The position numbers were made by a program, and so were the translations under genes. Shown piece by piece: positions 20,501-30,180 of a stretch of DNA of 64,000 nt. The notes under the pieces were generated by a model. That model did no database searches. It was given only the letters and a program-made list of their open reading frames with translations, and was not told where the DNA came from. How positions within the stretch are numbered: position 1 is the stretch's first letter; every line of letters starts with the position of its first letter. Origin of the DNA: Rhynchonema sp. JSB1_4 (Eukaryota > Nematoda > Chromadorea > Monhysterida > Xyalidae); assembly GCA_030248065.1 (NCBI GenBank), contig JASAMV010002806.1, positions 19,487 through 83,486 on the forward strand, read 5' to 3'.

Positions 20501-23448
20501 GAACAGAGCGCCACAGCCACGTGATTGCACACCAGTTGTGTGTAATTCGAATTGTCAGACGTGGCGAAGTACATGACCGGTGTACTGTCAAACGGTTCGG
20601 TCAGACCTTGCGAGTCAATCGCAATGTATGGGGACCGAAATTCCTCCACCGGTGCACCACTTCGGTACAATGAGCGCTTGTACACGTTCGGCTTCATCAC
20701 ATTCATGTACAGCGGGCCAGCCAATCTCGACTCGGCCGCATGGTTGAGCAAGGCGAAACAGGCCATCGGGTCCCGTTCGCCTGCGGTGTTCAGGCTGTTC
20801 TCCACGCCCACCGTGCTGATGGGCTGCATCAGTTCACAACACACATGCACGCTGCGCAGATAATATTGCAGCATCAGATCACCAGCCTCCAGCAACAACG
20901 CTGTGGTAGGCACTTTTGATGGGTCCCTGGTGCCCATGACTGCGGTGCTGATCTTAGCACCAGCCAAATTGCAGAATTCACGGCCCACTTCGACAATACG
21001 CAGCTCAACCTGCTGTCGATCCAGTGGCTTGTTTGTGGCCGTCATTTCGTCTGTCAGGATTTTGGAGAACGATTTTGCACAGTGCAACACTGTGGCCAGC
21101 ACCAAGTCGACAGGTGCCTCGTTCTCGCGCCACGCGATTGGTTGTTGTTTCAGATCTTGTTTGAAATCATCACGTGCGTTCAGCAGCACATCAGGCGCTT
21201 CAACGCCATTCATGCACGTGAGTGGATTGGTCAAGCGTCCACTTTCAACGAACTGCAGCATGGTTTGCAGCGAACCACGCAAAGGACGCATAATTTCGTC
21301 ATCGTACCGTTTCGGGTCACACACAGCAAGCACGTACATGCAATCAATGCCCTCTTGCACGTCTTGTGCGGCATACCAGTACTTGCACTGTGTGGATTCG
21401 TCGTTCAAATTGCCCATGTGCATACGGTCCAGCCAGCCAGCATGGTACATGTCTGCACCTGGCACCTCACCGGCCGTATAGGCAAAATCACACGGTTTGT
21501 TCTCAAGATACGTGCTGCTCGTATAGCGACGCATCTTGTCTTTCTGGGCCTTCATCGTGTGGCTGTCACGCAAAATATGCAATGTGCCCAATGTCATCAT
21601 CTGGTGCGATGGGCCACCATGTTCCTCATTCATGCTCATGGACATTGGCAATTTGCGCGAATCAAACACGATCGCGGACATGTCACAGCCAAATGCGCGA
21701 GCAAACGCAACCTGATCACCGTGTTTGCGATTGCGACGGTCCTGATCATGGGTACCGTGCATGTAGAACACGCCCGCGTTCTGCAGGTCATTCACCGACG
21801 GATCGTCACAAAACAGCTGCTTGAACTCATCACACGGTTCGTCTGAGCCGGGTTTGTTCACACAACCCGCTTCAATGATCCACACGACACCTGTGAAGAA
21901 TGCCACCTGCAGCAGCACCAGAATGTCGTAGTCACACCATTCCTCTGTCGTGGTGTGAATCACCTCGTGTGTGGTCCAGTAGGGCAGCACGCCCCACTTC
22001 TCCATGCACATGTGCATGAGCAGCTCGTTCGCACTTTTGGTCTTCTTTTTCAGTGCCGTGAAGAAGCTCGTATCGAAATCTGTGGACTGGAAGTGATCGA
22101 ATTCAGCATCGATCATGGCACCTCCCAGCATGCGACGAGCACGCATGGCGATCTTTGTGAACTCCACAAAATGGTCATATGAGTCCACCACAATGACCTG
22201 TTTGATCACGCCCAGTGGCCTACGTGCGGCCAACATGCACTGATACCAGCTCATGATCAGATTATACATCATCGTGATCTTGGCTGATGTATTCTGGGCA
22301 CGCGCACCATATTCCAGCGTGACAATGCCCTTCAAGGCAGTCACCATGTATTTGTGCGTGTTTTGAATGCCGATGTAACTGGCGGCCTGTTCCATCTTGT
22401 GCAGCACTGCCTGCAGCACTTCAGTCGACAATTCACGAGCCGTACACGCCAAGTACAGCACTCGTGTGTTTTCGAACATTTTGGCCATGCCCCGATATGA
22501 ATTTGGCACAGCGCACGGCTCATTGGTGTTTGCTGCATTGCACGCACCATCCCAGCCTGTGCGCATCGGGTCCAACATAGCCATATGGTGGTTCGGCATT
22601 CGTTTGTTGACCGAGATCACACCCGGTTTCATGGCATCGAACCAACCGATTTTATTGTTCTTGGCATCACGGCCGAAGAAACCCTTCGTGGCCACGGTCA
22701 TGTGGTCCACCTGTCGCAAATCGGTGTTCTTTTCACGTTCAATTTCACTGAACGGCACTGGCAGCATGTGCCCGGTCGACAGGGCCTCCTGACGCTCCTC
22801 ATAGCGCCGGCTGATGTTCAAACCGTCAACCGGTTTGTGGCGTTGTGCGCGTCCAAACAGGTCCACCTGACCAATGTGCAACACCTTGCACAAACGACGC
22901 AAGCGCAGCAACGGGCTGCCAGCAAACACGCCCCGCAACCAGTCACTGTGGATGCGGTCGGGCTGTTTGTCGTTCACCATCACCATCGGTCGATTCAGTG
23001 GATCCGGGTCCCAAAAATTCACCTCTGAGGACCCAGGGGCCCGGTCCATCCTGCGGTACTGTTCCAGTTTCAGGCCCAGTCGGTGCAACGGCTCACCTCT
23101 GAGCGTCACAGTGCCTTGTGGTGTCTGGAATTTCATCACACCAGCACCTTGCGAGTTAGCAACACTCGCGTCTGGGGCAGGTTCATGTGCCCCGGCACTG
23201 GGATCCGGCACCGTTTCCATCTGGGTATCGGTGCCCTCACTGGCACCTGCAGTCGTACTGGAACCTGTCGTCACCGGGTCGGTGTGGGTGACGGACTCTC
23301 CGGCAGCAGCCTGCATCTGCTCCTGAGTCTCATAGATGTCAACCTCGTCACCACCGCCCAACAAAGCCTCTTCTTGCTCTGCAGTCAACCCCGTCTCACC
23401 TGGATCTGCTCGTTTTCGGGACTGCGATCTTCGGCCCCGTTTGCTCAT
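17524..23448 (-). CDS. giant uninterrupted ORF, 1974 aa, unknown function, carried by a Ty3-like element
   Basis: A single 5925-bp frame runs from ATG at 23448 to TGA at 17524-17526. The N-terminus is basic (MSKRGRRSQSRKRA), followed by a Gln/Thr/Ala/Pro/Glu-rich low-complexity region to about residue 105. A long globular region rich in Met, His and Cys follows, without membrane segments. Residues about 1580-1641 are an acidic Ser/Glu/Asp linker. The C-terminal domain contains a probable zinc site, CERC with CNPQC about 16 residues later, near residues 1760-1783. I recognise no gag, envelope, polymerase or enzyme motif. The ORF occupies the position where env lies in some LTR elements. Its GC-rich codon use resembles the pol ORF of the same element rather than the surrounding LINEs, suggesting long co-residence. 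An intact frame this long implies recent activity or selection. A capsid-like protein captured from a large RNA virus is one untested idea; a relocated structural gene of the element is another. Confidence 0.85.
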   Translation of the reverse strand: MSKRGRRSQSRKRADPGETGLTAEQEEALLGGGDEVDIYETQEQMQAAAGESVTHTDPVTTGSSTTAGASEGTDTQMETVPDPSAGAHEPAPDASVANSQGAGVMKFQTPQGTVTLRGEPLHRLGLKLEQYRRMDRAPGSSEVNFWDPDPLNRPMVMVNDKQPDRIHSDWLRGVFAGSPLLRLRRLCKVLHIGQVDLFGRAQRHKPVDGLNISRRYEERQEALSTGHMLPVPFSEIEREKNTDLRQVDHMTVATKGFFGRDAKNNKIGWFDAMKPGVISVNKRMPNHHMAMLDPMRTGWDGACNAANTNEPCAVPNSYRGMAKMFENTRVLYLACTARELSTEVLQAVLHKMEQAASYIGIQNTHKYMVTALKGIVTLEYGARAQNTSAKITMMYNLIMSWYQCMLAARRPLGVIKQVIVVDSYDHFVEFTKIAMRARRMLGGAMIDAEFDHFQSTDFDTSFFTALKKKTKSANELLMHMCMEKWGVLPYWTTHEVIHTTTEEWCDYDILVLLQVAFFTGVVWIIEAGCVNKPGSDEPCDEFKQLFCDDPSVNDLQNAGVFYMHGTHDQDRRNRKHGDQVAFARAFGCDMSAIVFDSRKLPMSMSMNEEHGGPSHQMMTLGTLHILRDSHTMKAQKDKMRRYTSSTYLENKPCDFAYTAGEVPGADMYHAGWLDRMHMGNLNDESTQCKYWYAAQDVQEGIDCMYVLAVCDPKRYDDEIMRPLRGSLQTMLQFVESGRLTNPLTCMNGVEAPDVLLNARDDFKQDLKQQPIAWRENEAPVDLVLATVLHCAKSFSKILTDEMTATNKPLDRQQVELRIVEVGREFCNLAGAKISTAVMGTRDPSKVPTTALLLEAGDLMLQYYLRSVHVCCELMQPISTVGVENSLNTAGERDPMACFALLNHAAESRLAGPLYMNVMKPNVYKRSLYRSGAPVEEFRSPYIAIDSQGLTEPFDSTPVMYFATSDNSNYTQLVCNHVAVALCSSDQAQEYKMHMWTGFEIDPEINVPLVSGNAYVLASAADRLNEQPAMLESKRTAAITNDRVEFGVPEIDFMKPIEHTQHMSVILASDAMSDYMETSKLPFLSGERYTTTVQLAYATLALKYDNQTVVPQSVGNVHLLHMKKPRLLKDCVPTSKQDSVSDQDEERKLFRLRYNQTRTKVPAKWYKKTGGAVHQKVVTDADLKELNFAFFVLHDLRYGHHKRLHNPLSRGYMSMPAKTEESKRVAVCTIYMHLAGHLKNLPAYQFNRQTDWPPRYTGDSPRLPLGSLEELGSSLQAALALADNSIRHEQNEPTCGLSAYSVRKMAQALVNKTDAGEVVFTTAEPDDQAADSCAERLRKARQTMPQRESEFGLVTFEQFKLKWDDIPQSKQDVKAWVDKARTLIERVSQSAEPAGSEVTLYHLYLVFMMAQAVDKEIWQAEGEEMLRLCDILNAQITAMKHRLKPMPLTDPLSAPNTPTIFGRPTQSNIEAHADCLIGMHMAQAFALPPGVPTSYQTIVDLLNHASPPVRDWAKQVISLCGKRYQTIVRAQAEDDTTVAYKLLQSAGDLMNCEPQETVNMLQRSYQQLRTFEAQRRMIGDEPVHGGELAMEEPEASPLQQTEAEDVDSVNEPPSQGSGEIRSDSDGFEALHEETYAQTPDDVVWYDPALKPEYRVSLKFLKPRSQIYIRVMDEYNLIDPLSRGLTHGHYEGRPYSQFAVQLNPDKDGLSAKERVSGWNKLTLQEQLNMAKYPTMAPNTGVKMNLYDMPVVPWVVFHVIKCCERCTADVYWNDETQEDECCNPQCYEPMLDDATREVIEPSQFQGTIQQYQNAIGAPARHAHMGNMWYQVYTGRFQGVWTSKMVECRIALTRIVDMMIELRQRNHHLTFMLSPKPIGDLEELEAWIDEFYETNGHGVDDAGVVMFWWSPDRASSPEVTTFEGLAGRLPSLPSTFAAETVSIVDQPAPMGLQLLYYLSGLKPVRAVYHLRVFVWDLG

Positions 23449-24665
23449 CTCGGCCTTGTCACTTGCTGTCCAACGATGTTGTTGTTCCTCACAGCACTTG
23501 ACGTCACAAAATCGAATGCAATTAATGATAGCAGCAATCGAAAATTTGACTCTGAAAAGTGGAGTGAACCATCACTTTGCGCTCTCACGCACAAACATCA
23601 CAACAAAGCAAAACGCGCGAGCGAACAGTGTGGGCTGCCGCATCCATTTTCACAAGCCGCCTCGACCGGCATAATGGCTTTAAAGTGCTCCCCGCACAAC
23701 AGCGTCAGCCTCACACCGCATGAGCGAGCTGCAAGCCAAATTCACGGTCGTTCTCAACAGGAACGCCCCTTTTTGGCCTCAAAATGTGGAACTGCAACAG
23801 TGCAGCCGTCAGTGGCCACAGACAGAACAAATGACTGGGTGCCTCAGTGACACAGACTGCCAGGCCCCGGGGGTCGATCGCCCCCCAGGGTCTTTTCGAC
23901 CTGGCCCTAGGCAAAACACGCCCAGAAATGGTATTCCGCCCATTTTCACAGACTGCCACAGCTGAATTAGCTGTTTTCCTCACAGTTTTGAGCCAAAACA
24001 TAGGCAAAACGTTCGGGCCGGAGTGGCCAACTCCCGGCTTTTTGGGGTTTTCGACCTCGCACGTCTGCGGAAACGAAAAATCAGAGCAAAACTCAGCTCC
24101 CCCCCAGTTGCGCAACACCAACGCAACATTTTCACAGACGTTTGCGGCATTTCAGTGGCATCGGCCCACCTCTCCCTGCGATCCAGCGGGATTCCTGCGA
24201 TCTAAAACGTTATTGCAAATGAAATGAGAAAAACAAAATGCGAAACGAAAAGGAATTTCGTCTCCCTTTTTCGCAGAATTTCTCTTTCTTTGTTTTGCAA
24301 TTTACGGTCCACGGACCGTAAAGTCTCGTTTCGGTGCGTCACTTTCCATGCGTCTGGGGTCACCACACCTGCAGTGGGGATAACGCATTCGCACATGCAA
24401 ACAAAACATGGCGCACGTAAGCGCCAACAAAACGGAACTAAAACAGCGGTTAGTTCAACGTAAAAGGCTCGTTTCGACAGAGCCAACACAAAATTTAACG
24501 AAAATAAAAGACACAGCCCGAGCAAAGGGCTGGTCAACATAAAATCACGTGATAAACTCAACGAAATAAAGTCAAACTCAAACATAACGTATAAAATAAT
24601 AAAATTATAAGCAAAATAAAGTGTGTACTATATACAATATGTACAATTTTGCTCCTCCGTCAGAG
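23449..24665 (-). other. 1.2-kb stretch between integrase and giant ORF
   Basis: No frame here looks coding on the element's strand. It includes a hairpin-prone GGGGGTCGATCGCCCCCC near 23875. An AG preceded by a pyrimidine tract (cacttttcag, minus strand, near 23570) could serve as splice acceptor for a subgenomic giant-ORF message. AATAAA-type motifs occur near 24590. The leader has a matching donor-like GTGAGG at about 27494. Splicing is inferred only from these short motifs. Confidence 0.35.
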
Positions 24666-25403
24666 TTACTGCTCCGACGCGTCCGTGCCCCGCAAGTTGT
24701 AGCGCGCATTCGACTTTCTGCCGCTTTTCACAACTTGCTTCAGCTGAAACTTCTGCGTTTCGGGCACATACACAACCGAGTGACCAGTCCACACCTGTTC
24801 ATGCGAAATCTCGTCGGCACAACGCGAGATTTTATCGAGATTCACTGTGAATCGCTGGGTATCACCCTCATCCAGCCGATACACCTCGATCGTGTTGTTT
24901 CTGAACACGCGCGTCACCATGAACGGACCGGTGTGACTGCGAGCGAACTTGTAGTCCTCGCCTTTGGCCACTTTCGGGTCATACACCCAGACCCGTTCAC
25001 CAACCACAATCGGTTTCAATTTCGCCTCGGCTTTGGCGCTCATTCGTTTGTGCCTGAGCTCGACTTTGTCCAGTCCGAGCTGCACTTCGCGGTAGATTTC
25101 GGGAATCGAGCGCACCATTCGGGTCACATAGTCCGGATTGTCATTGTACTTCTGCAGTACACATTCGTCAAACACCGTGTTGGCCGGCAGACGCATCGGT
25201 CGACCATGCTCGACGAAGAACGGACTCAGACCGGTGCTCACTTGTGGCACGGCATTGTAGTACAGAAGCACCATCGGCAGCACTTCGTCCCAGTCGCTGT
25301 TGCCAGGCGGCAGCGCGCGCGCCAGCATGTTGATAATCGTCTGATTGGCTCGTTCGACAAACCATTGACTGGGGTGGTATGTAGTCGTCACGTTGTGTTT
25401 CAC
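24666..25403 (-). pseudogene. integrase C-terminal part, frameshifted from pol
   Basis: The frame continues the integrase after a frame break at about 25400. It contains the third catalytic residue region (WFVERANQTI, Glu of the DD-E triad) and an HPSQ block. It also has the GPY/F-type domain (HTGPFMVTRV) and ends in the Arg-Tyr-Asn-Leu-Arg motif common at Ty3/gypsy pol C-termini. The break is caused by a few extra bases between the second and third catalytic residues. The lesion would block integrase function in this copy unless bypassed. Confidence 0.85.
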
Positions 25404-27478
25404 TTAACATTGATACCCTCGTGCAGTTTGCCAGTGAACTGTGCGCCCTGATCTGTGACGCACACGCGCGGCACGCCGTGTTCACGAATGTACTGGATGT
25501 ACATGTCAATCACGGTCTCAGCGGCCATGTCCGGCATCGGATAGGCGTTCACGTACTTCGAAAACGCATCAACCAGGACCAGCAGATAGACATTGCCCCT
25601 TGACGTCATCGGCTTCAACGTCAGAATGTCCATGTGCACTCGTTCGCTCGGCGCGAACGTTCGTTCCAACGAACCAATCGGCGGTTTCAGCCGTCGATGC
25701 TGACCCGACACAGTGGCACAGTCAAAACACGATGCGTAGTGTTTGGACGCGTCCTTTAGCATTCCCAGCCAATGGAACTCGCGCCTCAGCCACATGGTCA
25801 TTTTGTCGACGCCGAAATGACCACCCAGTTCATGCACCTCCTTCAGCAGGTCCTTTTGCTTGCTTTTCGGCACACACAACTGCACTCGACCACCTTTGTC
25901 ATACACGTGCCGAATGATACTCGTGTCGTCCACGAAATATTCACCGAAATGTTTTTCGATGTATTTGTCAAATTCGGTTTCCGGCTCGGGCAGCGGTTTC
26001 AACGGATGCTCCAGCTTGAGCTTCAACCGCGCCAAGAATTCATCGCCGGCTTGTTGTTCGATGATCTTGTCACGAACATCGGTACTGACCTCTTCGGTCG
26101 TTTTGCCGGTCAGCTCGACGTGCATCTCATTCGCGTCAGGCACGTCATCGTTCTCCGGGATCGTCGTCAGCGACGGTGCCTGTTTTATGCGACGTCGACG
26201 CATGCCGACTTTCATCACCGTGACGTTCTCGCATTCGTCACGCAATTGTCTGAGGTCCGCCTCTTTCGTGATCGGCAGACAGTCACCATCAGACGCGCAG
26301 TCACAGCGCACTTTGTTCACGTGCGCCACGAGTTCACCCTCGTTTTCGGCCTCGTCAAACAGCTCATCGACGTCAAACTCGATGTCGTCATCGTCAAACT
26401 CGTCGTTCGACCAATAATCCGAGTCACAGTCAGACTCGTCAGCAGCACACGAGTTCACAGCCACGTCAGCCGGCTCGGCAGTGTTCTTTTCCTGCCATTC
26501 GATCGCTTGCTGTTCGGACTCTTTGATCATGCGATCGATCTCGTTCCGGAACCAGTTGGCACGATCGATCTTGTCTTTCGGATCGTGCAGGTCTTTCGGA
26601 ATGCGGCTGAGGCAGTCGGGCACATGATTGCCACGACCGGGCGTGTACACCACTTTTGGGTTCATCATCGCGATGCTGGTGACCCACTTTTCGACACGCT
26701 TGTTGCCTCGCATGCGCTGATTCATGCAATCTTGCATGGCAACATGGTCAGTCACGACCAAAATGTCGTGTCCACGCAGATAATTGTCGAACTTGTCCAG
26801 AGCCCACTTGATGGCCAGACATTCGAGTTCGGTCGCGCTGTAATTCGACTCAGCGGCGTTGGTGGCGCGTGATGCATAGGCCACCGGATGCAGCTTGTCA
26901 TCCGAGCCGATCTGTTCGAGCACGGCACCCAAACCAGCCGAACTGGCATCCGTGCGCACCACCCATGGTTTATCCATGTCGGGATAGACCAGCATGACGT
27001 GTTCACTCGTCAATCTGCGCTTCAACTCATTGAACGCTTCATCCTGCTGCTTGGACCAGCGGAATTGTTCATCGACCTTCATCAGTCGGTTCAGCGGCGA
27101 TGCGATCTTCGAGCAGCCGGGAATGAACTGTCGATAAAAGCCGACCATTCCCATGAAGCGACGCACGCCCTGCTTGTTCACCGGCGGCTTCATGTCACAA
27201 ATTGCCGCCACTTTGTCCGGATTCGGGCGAATGCCCTCGGCGTCCAACACGAAGCCCAAATATTTGACTTCGGACTGCAGGAAGTTGCACTTCTTCGGCT
27301 GCATCAGCAAGCCGGCCTCTTCCAACCGTTCAAACACGCGTTTCAGCACTTCCATGTGCTCCTCGACAGTCTGGGTCGCGGTTTGTGTGACTTTTACCGA
27401 AGGTTTGGCCTCAAACCGACACTCTCTGTGAACCAGCGCAACGTGGCCCACAAGGAATATACGCACAAATGTACGCAA
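25400..27478 (-). pseudogene. Ty3/gypsy pol lacking the RT catalytic core
   Basis: The frame begins without an ATG at the RT thumb (VKYLGFVLDAEGI, VRRFMGMVGFYRQFI). RNase H follows, with catalytic-site blocks VVRTDAS, ATELECLAIKWAL and LVVTDH. An acidic spacer comes next, then the integrase HHCC zinc finger (HELGGHFG...CFDC) and the core with Asp residues in VHMDIL and VTDQGAQFTG. Sequence upstream of the thumb is missing: only about 100 bp separate it from the primer-binding site, so gag, protease and the YxDD-bearing palm have been deleted. The frame then shifts at 25400. No autonomous activity is possible from this copy. Confidence 0.9.
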
Positions 27479-27494
27479 ATCAACTTGCCCTCAC

Positions 27495-27574
27495 CTCCCC
27501 CTCTCAGAAGGTCTGACCCCAGACCGGCTCCTTGGCCGTAACTGCGGGTTGGTTCACTTGTCGGGCTCACCACT
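27495..27574 (-). other. primer-binding site and leader of the Ty3-like element
   Basis: On the minus strand the LTR end (ATCACA) is followed by AG and then TGGTGAGCCCGACAAG, a primer-binding site starting with the TGG expected to pair with a tRNA CCA end. About 45 bp further lies a near-palindrome (ggtctgaccccagacc in plus orientation, 27515-27530). The same leader, with the palindrome restored to full symmetry, recurs in the tRNA-bearing miniature elements at 45747-50769. A donor-like GTGAGG sits at the end of the leader. Confidence 0.75.
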
Positions 27575-28236
27575 TGTGATCTGCTGCCGTCCTAGGGAGC
27601 TCGTCGACGGGGCAGATGCACTTGAGCACGCCACCTTCTGTCACTCGCCAGACAGTCAGAAACGCGCCCGGACCAACAAGAGTCACGCCAAAGTAACCGT
27701 CTCAGCGCGATAGTCAGCCCTGGACCAAAATCCACACGCCTCGCGATGGCAACTCGGACGGCGCGGCTTGATCCTGGTGACAATCCAGTCACCCGCTTTC
27801 CTGCAATGAAATGAAGCAAGCAAACGGTCTCAGGCAGGCAAGCACAAAAACCGACAAGACAAGCCCAGCAATCTAGCTGGCTGTTTCGCTTCCACGTATT
27901 GCACGAAAAGCACCCCGAAGTCGACATCGACAGCACGTTTTACGCTATATAACGAATAACGGAAATAAAGGAATAAAGGATAGAATTAACGGCAATAATA
28001 ATATCAATATCCAATAAAATATCGCGACTCCAAAACGTCTCCGACGAAACACGAAATTACACTGAATTACGAGAAGAGAGAATTTACGATTTAGAAGAGA
28101 AAAGGAAACGGCGATAAAGTCCATCGCTGAGCCATCCATTTGCATTTCCATGCTCAGTCACAGTCAACACACTCGCAGACGACTCTCACAGTCTGTTTTG
28201 ACGACGATGTGAAGACGGCATATGTCCAATGTCACA
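27575..28236 (-). repeat. 5' LTR of the Ty3-like element
   Basis: 662 bp, TGTGAT...GTCACA in plus orientation, flanked outside by CTAT. It contains a TATATA-like motif (cgctatataacg) and is nearly identical to the LTR at 16593. Confidence 0.92.
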
Positions 28237-28797
28237 CTATTTTCAGCGAGAAATTTAAGGGAAATTCCTGTTTTGCGAGGGAAATCTGCGGGAAATATCG
28301 CCATTTCCCGCGGGAAATTTCCCGTTTTCCCGCATTTCCCGCGGGAAATTTCCCGTCCTTCAAATAGGCCTTTTCCCGCAATTTCCCGTCCTTCAAAATT
28401 CTGGAAACCATTTCCCGCGATATTTCCCGTCCTTCAAAATTCCAAACTTCCATTTCCCGCAAGAAGTCCCGGACCCATGGGGAAAACGGGAAATTTCCCC
28501 AACTTTTCCCGTCCTTCAAAAAACATTTCCCGCGCGAGCCCTAGTTCCAGACACTGTGGAAGTAGGTTGCAAGCAGCTCAGCTTTACCCTGACTGTCAGC
28601 AACCAACTCACCATCAGCAGTCTGGAGTGGCGGCAACTCAGACGCCAGTTTGCCCGTGTAGTCATAAAAACTATGACAGAGCTGTTTGGGATTACTGAGA
28701 TTTGTGATGTTTGAACGCAAATACCCAGCCTGTGCCTTTCTGACTTCATTTCGGACAGTCCGGCGCAGGTTGTAGTAGTGTGTTCAAAAGGTGGTCT

Positions 28798-30144
28798 CAA
28801 AAGCAGGAAACAAAAAAAGAAGCGACCAACAAAAGTGAAAGTTTCCCCAAAAAACTACCTGGTTAACGTGAAAAAGTAACTACAGCTGATAGAGGAATAT
28901 TTTTTTACATTGGTATACCACAAAATTTTACGAAAACAGACACAGAACAGGACCAAAGGATCAAAACAGAAAAAAACAAAAAATCAAACACGCGCGCCCC
29001 GTTGAAACGTTACGAATAAGTGGAGAAGAAACAAAGGAGAGCAAAGGAACCGCACAAGGTCGCGTGTAGCTGTCAGATTTAGGCAGCAGCAGTGGTTAAT
29101 AAAAAAAGTTTTTTATTCACATCCCATTTTTTTAAAAAAATTCTTTTTAAATTTTTTTTATTCCAGCCAAAAACTGCCCGAAACGAAAAAAATGAGCGCT
29201 AAAGCAAAAAATAGTGGCATTTTTCTTCCATAACGTGTGGTAAGTGCATATAAAGCACTGACGACACGAAAACAATACCAAACAATGGTCAATGAGTACC
29301 AACAGTAGTCAGGTACACGCACGTACACTTCCCCACGTGGTGTGTGTGCAATCGTGTGGCTTTGTGACACTCAATACGGCAAATTTGGGTGAAACTATTG
29401 CCTCTTGGTACACGACCAATGCAAATATGTGACAAACAGTGTAAATGTAGAGTGAATATCAAACCGAATCACTGCTTTCGGTTCTGTTGCATCCAATATG
29501 CAACTTTTGAAACGAATTTTTTTTAATTTTTCTTAATGAAAATTTTTTTTTAAAAACCACTAGCCAGCAGGCGGCAGTGGATCATTGCAGTGTTGTTTGG
29601 CTGAGTCAGTTGCTAAATTGGGGGTGTTTCCGGTCTGCGTTCGACGGGACTGAGTGCGGCAGCGATTCTGTGGGATGTTCTTGGGTTACCAGAATGAGCA
29701 CTAGCAAAGCAAGACTAAACAAAGCTAAACAAAGCATAGCAGTAACAAACAACAACCGTGTTTTTGGAGAAATACACTCTAAACTAGCTTAAGAACTACA
29801 CTAAAATAGGAAATAATCACTATCACGAGACCACAACTGAATAAAACTGAAACAAACGAGGAAACCCAAAACAAGCCACTCCACGAGAAAGCTTACGCTG
29901 GTTTTCCGACGCAATAAAAACTAATTCAAGAGATATCGCACAACCACATTTTTGCATTTTTACATTCACAGTCAGCTGCGGAGGGACCGGCAGTTCAGTT
30001 CATTCAGTGATAAAGCGTAGACCAGGAGCGCGTGGATCACAACCCCATCCAGCCTGAGACCGACAAGTCAAACCCTTTTGCAAACTTCTTTGCAATCTTA
30101 TCTAGCTTTTAGAGGAGGCGAATCGATGAAGAGAAGATTGAGTA
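28798..30144. repeat. LINE-array 5' region, copy 3 (fullest)
   Basis: Bases 28798-29680 match 38560-39450 and 29165-29680 match 13893-14404. Bases 29681-30144 match the flank at 10985 and 14405. On the minus strand it joins the tail of LINE copy 3 to the body of copy 2, as in a head-to-tail array. It contains poly-T/A hairpin-like stretches near 29100-29160 and 29515-29560 and no convincing frame. Confidence 0.7.
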
Positions 30145-30145
30145 C

Positions 30146-30180
<35 letters not shown>

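Larger units (their letters stand above)
16593..28236 (-). mobile_element. Ty3/gypsy-like LTR element with giant third ORF (11.6 kb)
   Basis: LTRs at 16593-17236 and 27575-28236 end in TGTGA...TCACA. The 4-bp target duplication CTAT lies at 16589-16592 and 28237-28240. The paralogous hAT copy 1 has the uninterrupted site (CTAT at 13332-13335), which fixes both borders independently. The minus-strand order is 5' LTR, primer-binding site, leader, partial pol (RT thumb, RNase H, integrase), a 1.2-kb non-coding stretch, a 1974-codon ORF, polypurine tract, 3' LTR. The RT-RNaseH-IN order and the integrase GPF domain place it in Ty3/gypsy. Gag, protease and the RT fingers/palm are missing, so this copy is not autonomous. 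The LTRs differ by a handful of substitutions plus one 18-bp indel, so insertion was recent. Confidence 0.93.
16288..28543. mobile_element. hAT-type transposon copy 2, left-truncated and split by the Ty3 element
   Basis: Bases 16288-16592 and 28237-28543 correspond continuously to 13031-13638 of copy 1. They end in the same inverted terminus and the same GTTCCAGA flank (28544-28551) in the same LINE position. The two hAT copies are therefore products of a segment duplication, not independent insertions. The left terminus is deleted. Confidence 0.8.
14864..28797 (-). mobile_element. LINE copy 2, split by hAT and by the Ty3 element
   Basis: The (AGT)n tract at about 14864-14890 is the 3' tail. 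LINE sequence continues to about 16287 and, after the nested insertions, from 28544 to 28797. A deletion with CAGCA microhomology joins the LINE to the hAT interior at about 16288. The RT reads ALPVLSGVAQGSVLGPQL (a GVPQGSVLGP-type block) but lacks the FADD segment, which is replaced by an unrelated short filler also present in copy 3. It is therefore dead. Confidence 0.75.

Noticed and set aside
25772..26872. 366-codon plus-strand frame
   Set aside because: It is antisense to the pol frame, whose RNase H and integrase motifs are clear. The same applies to the plus-strand frames at 19741-23850 opposite the giant ORF.
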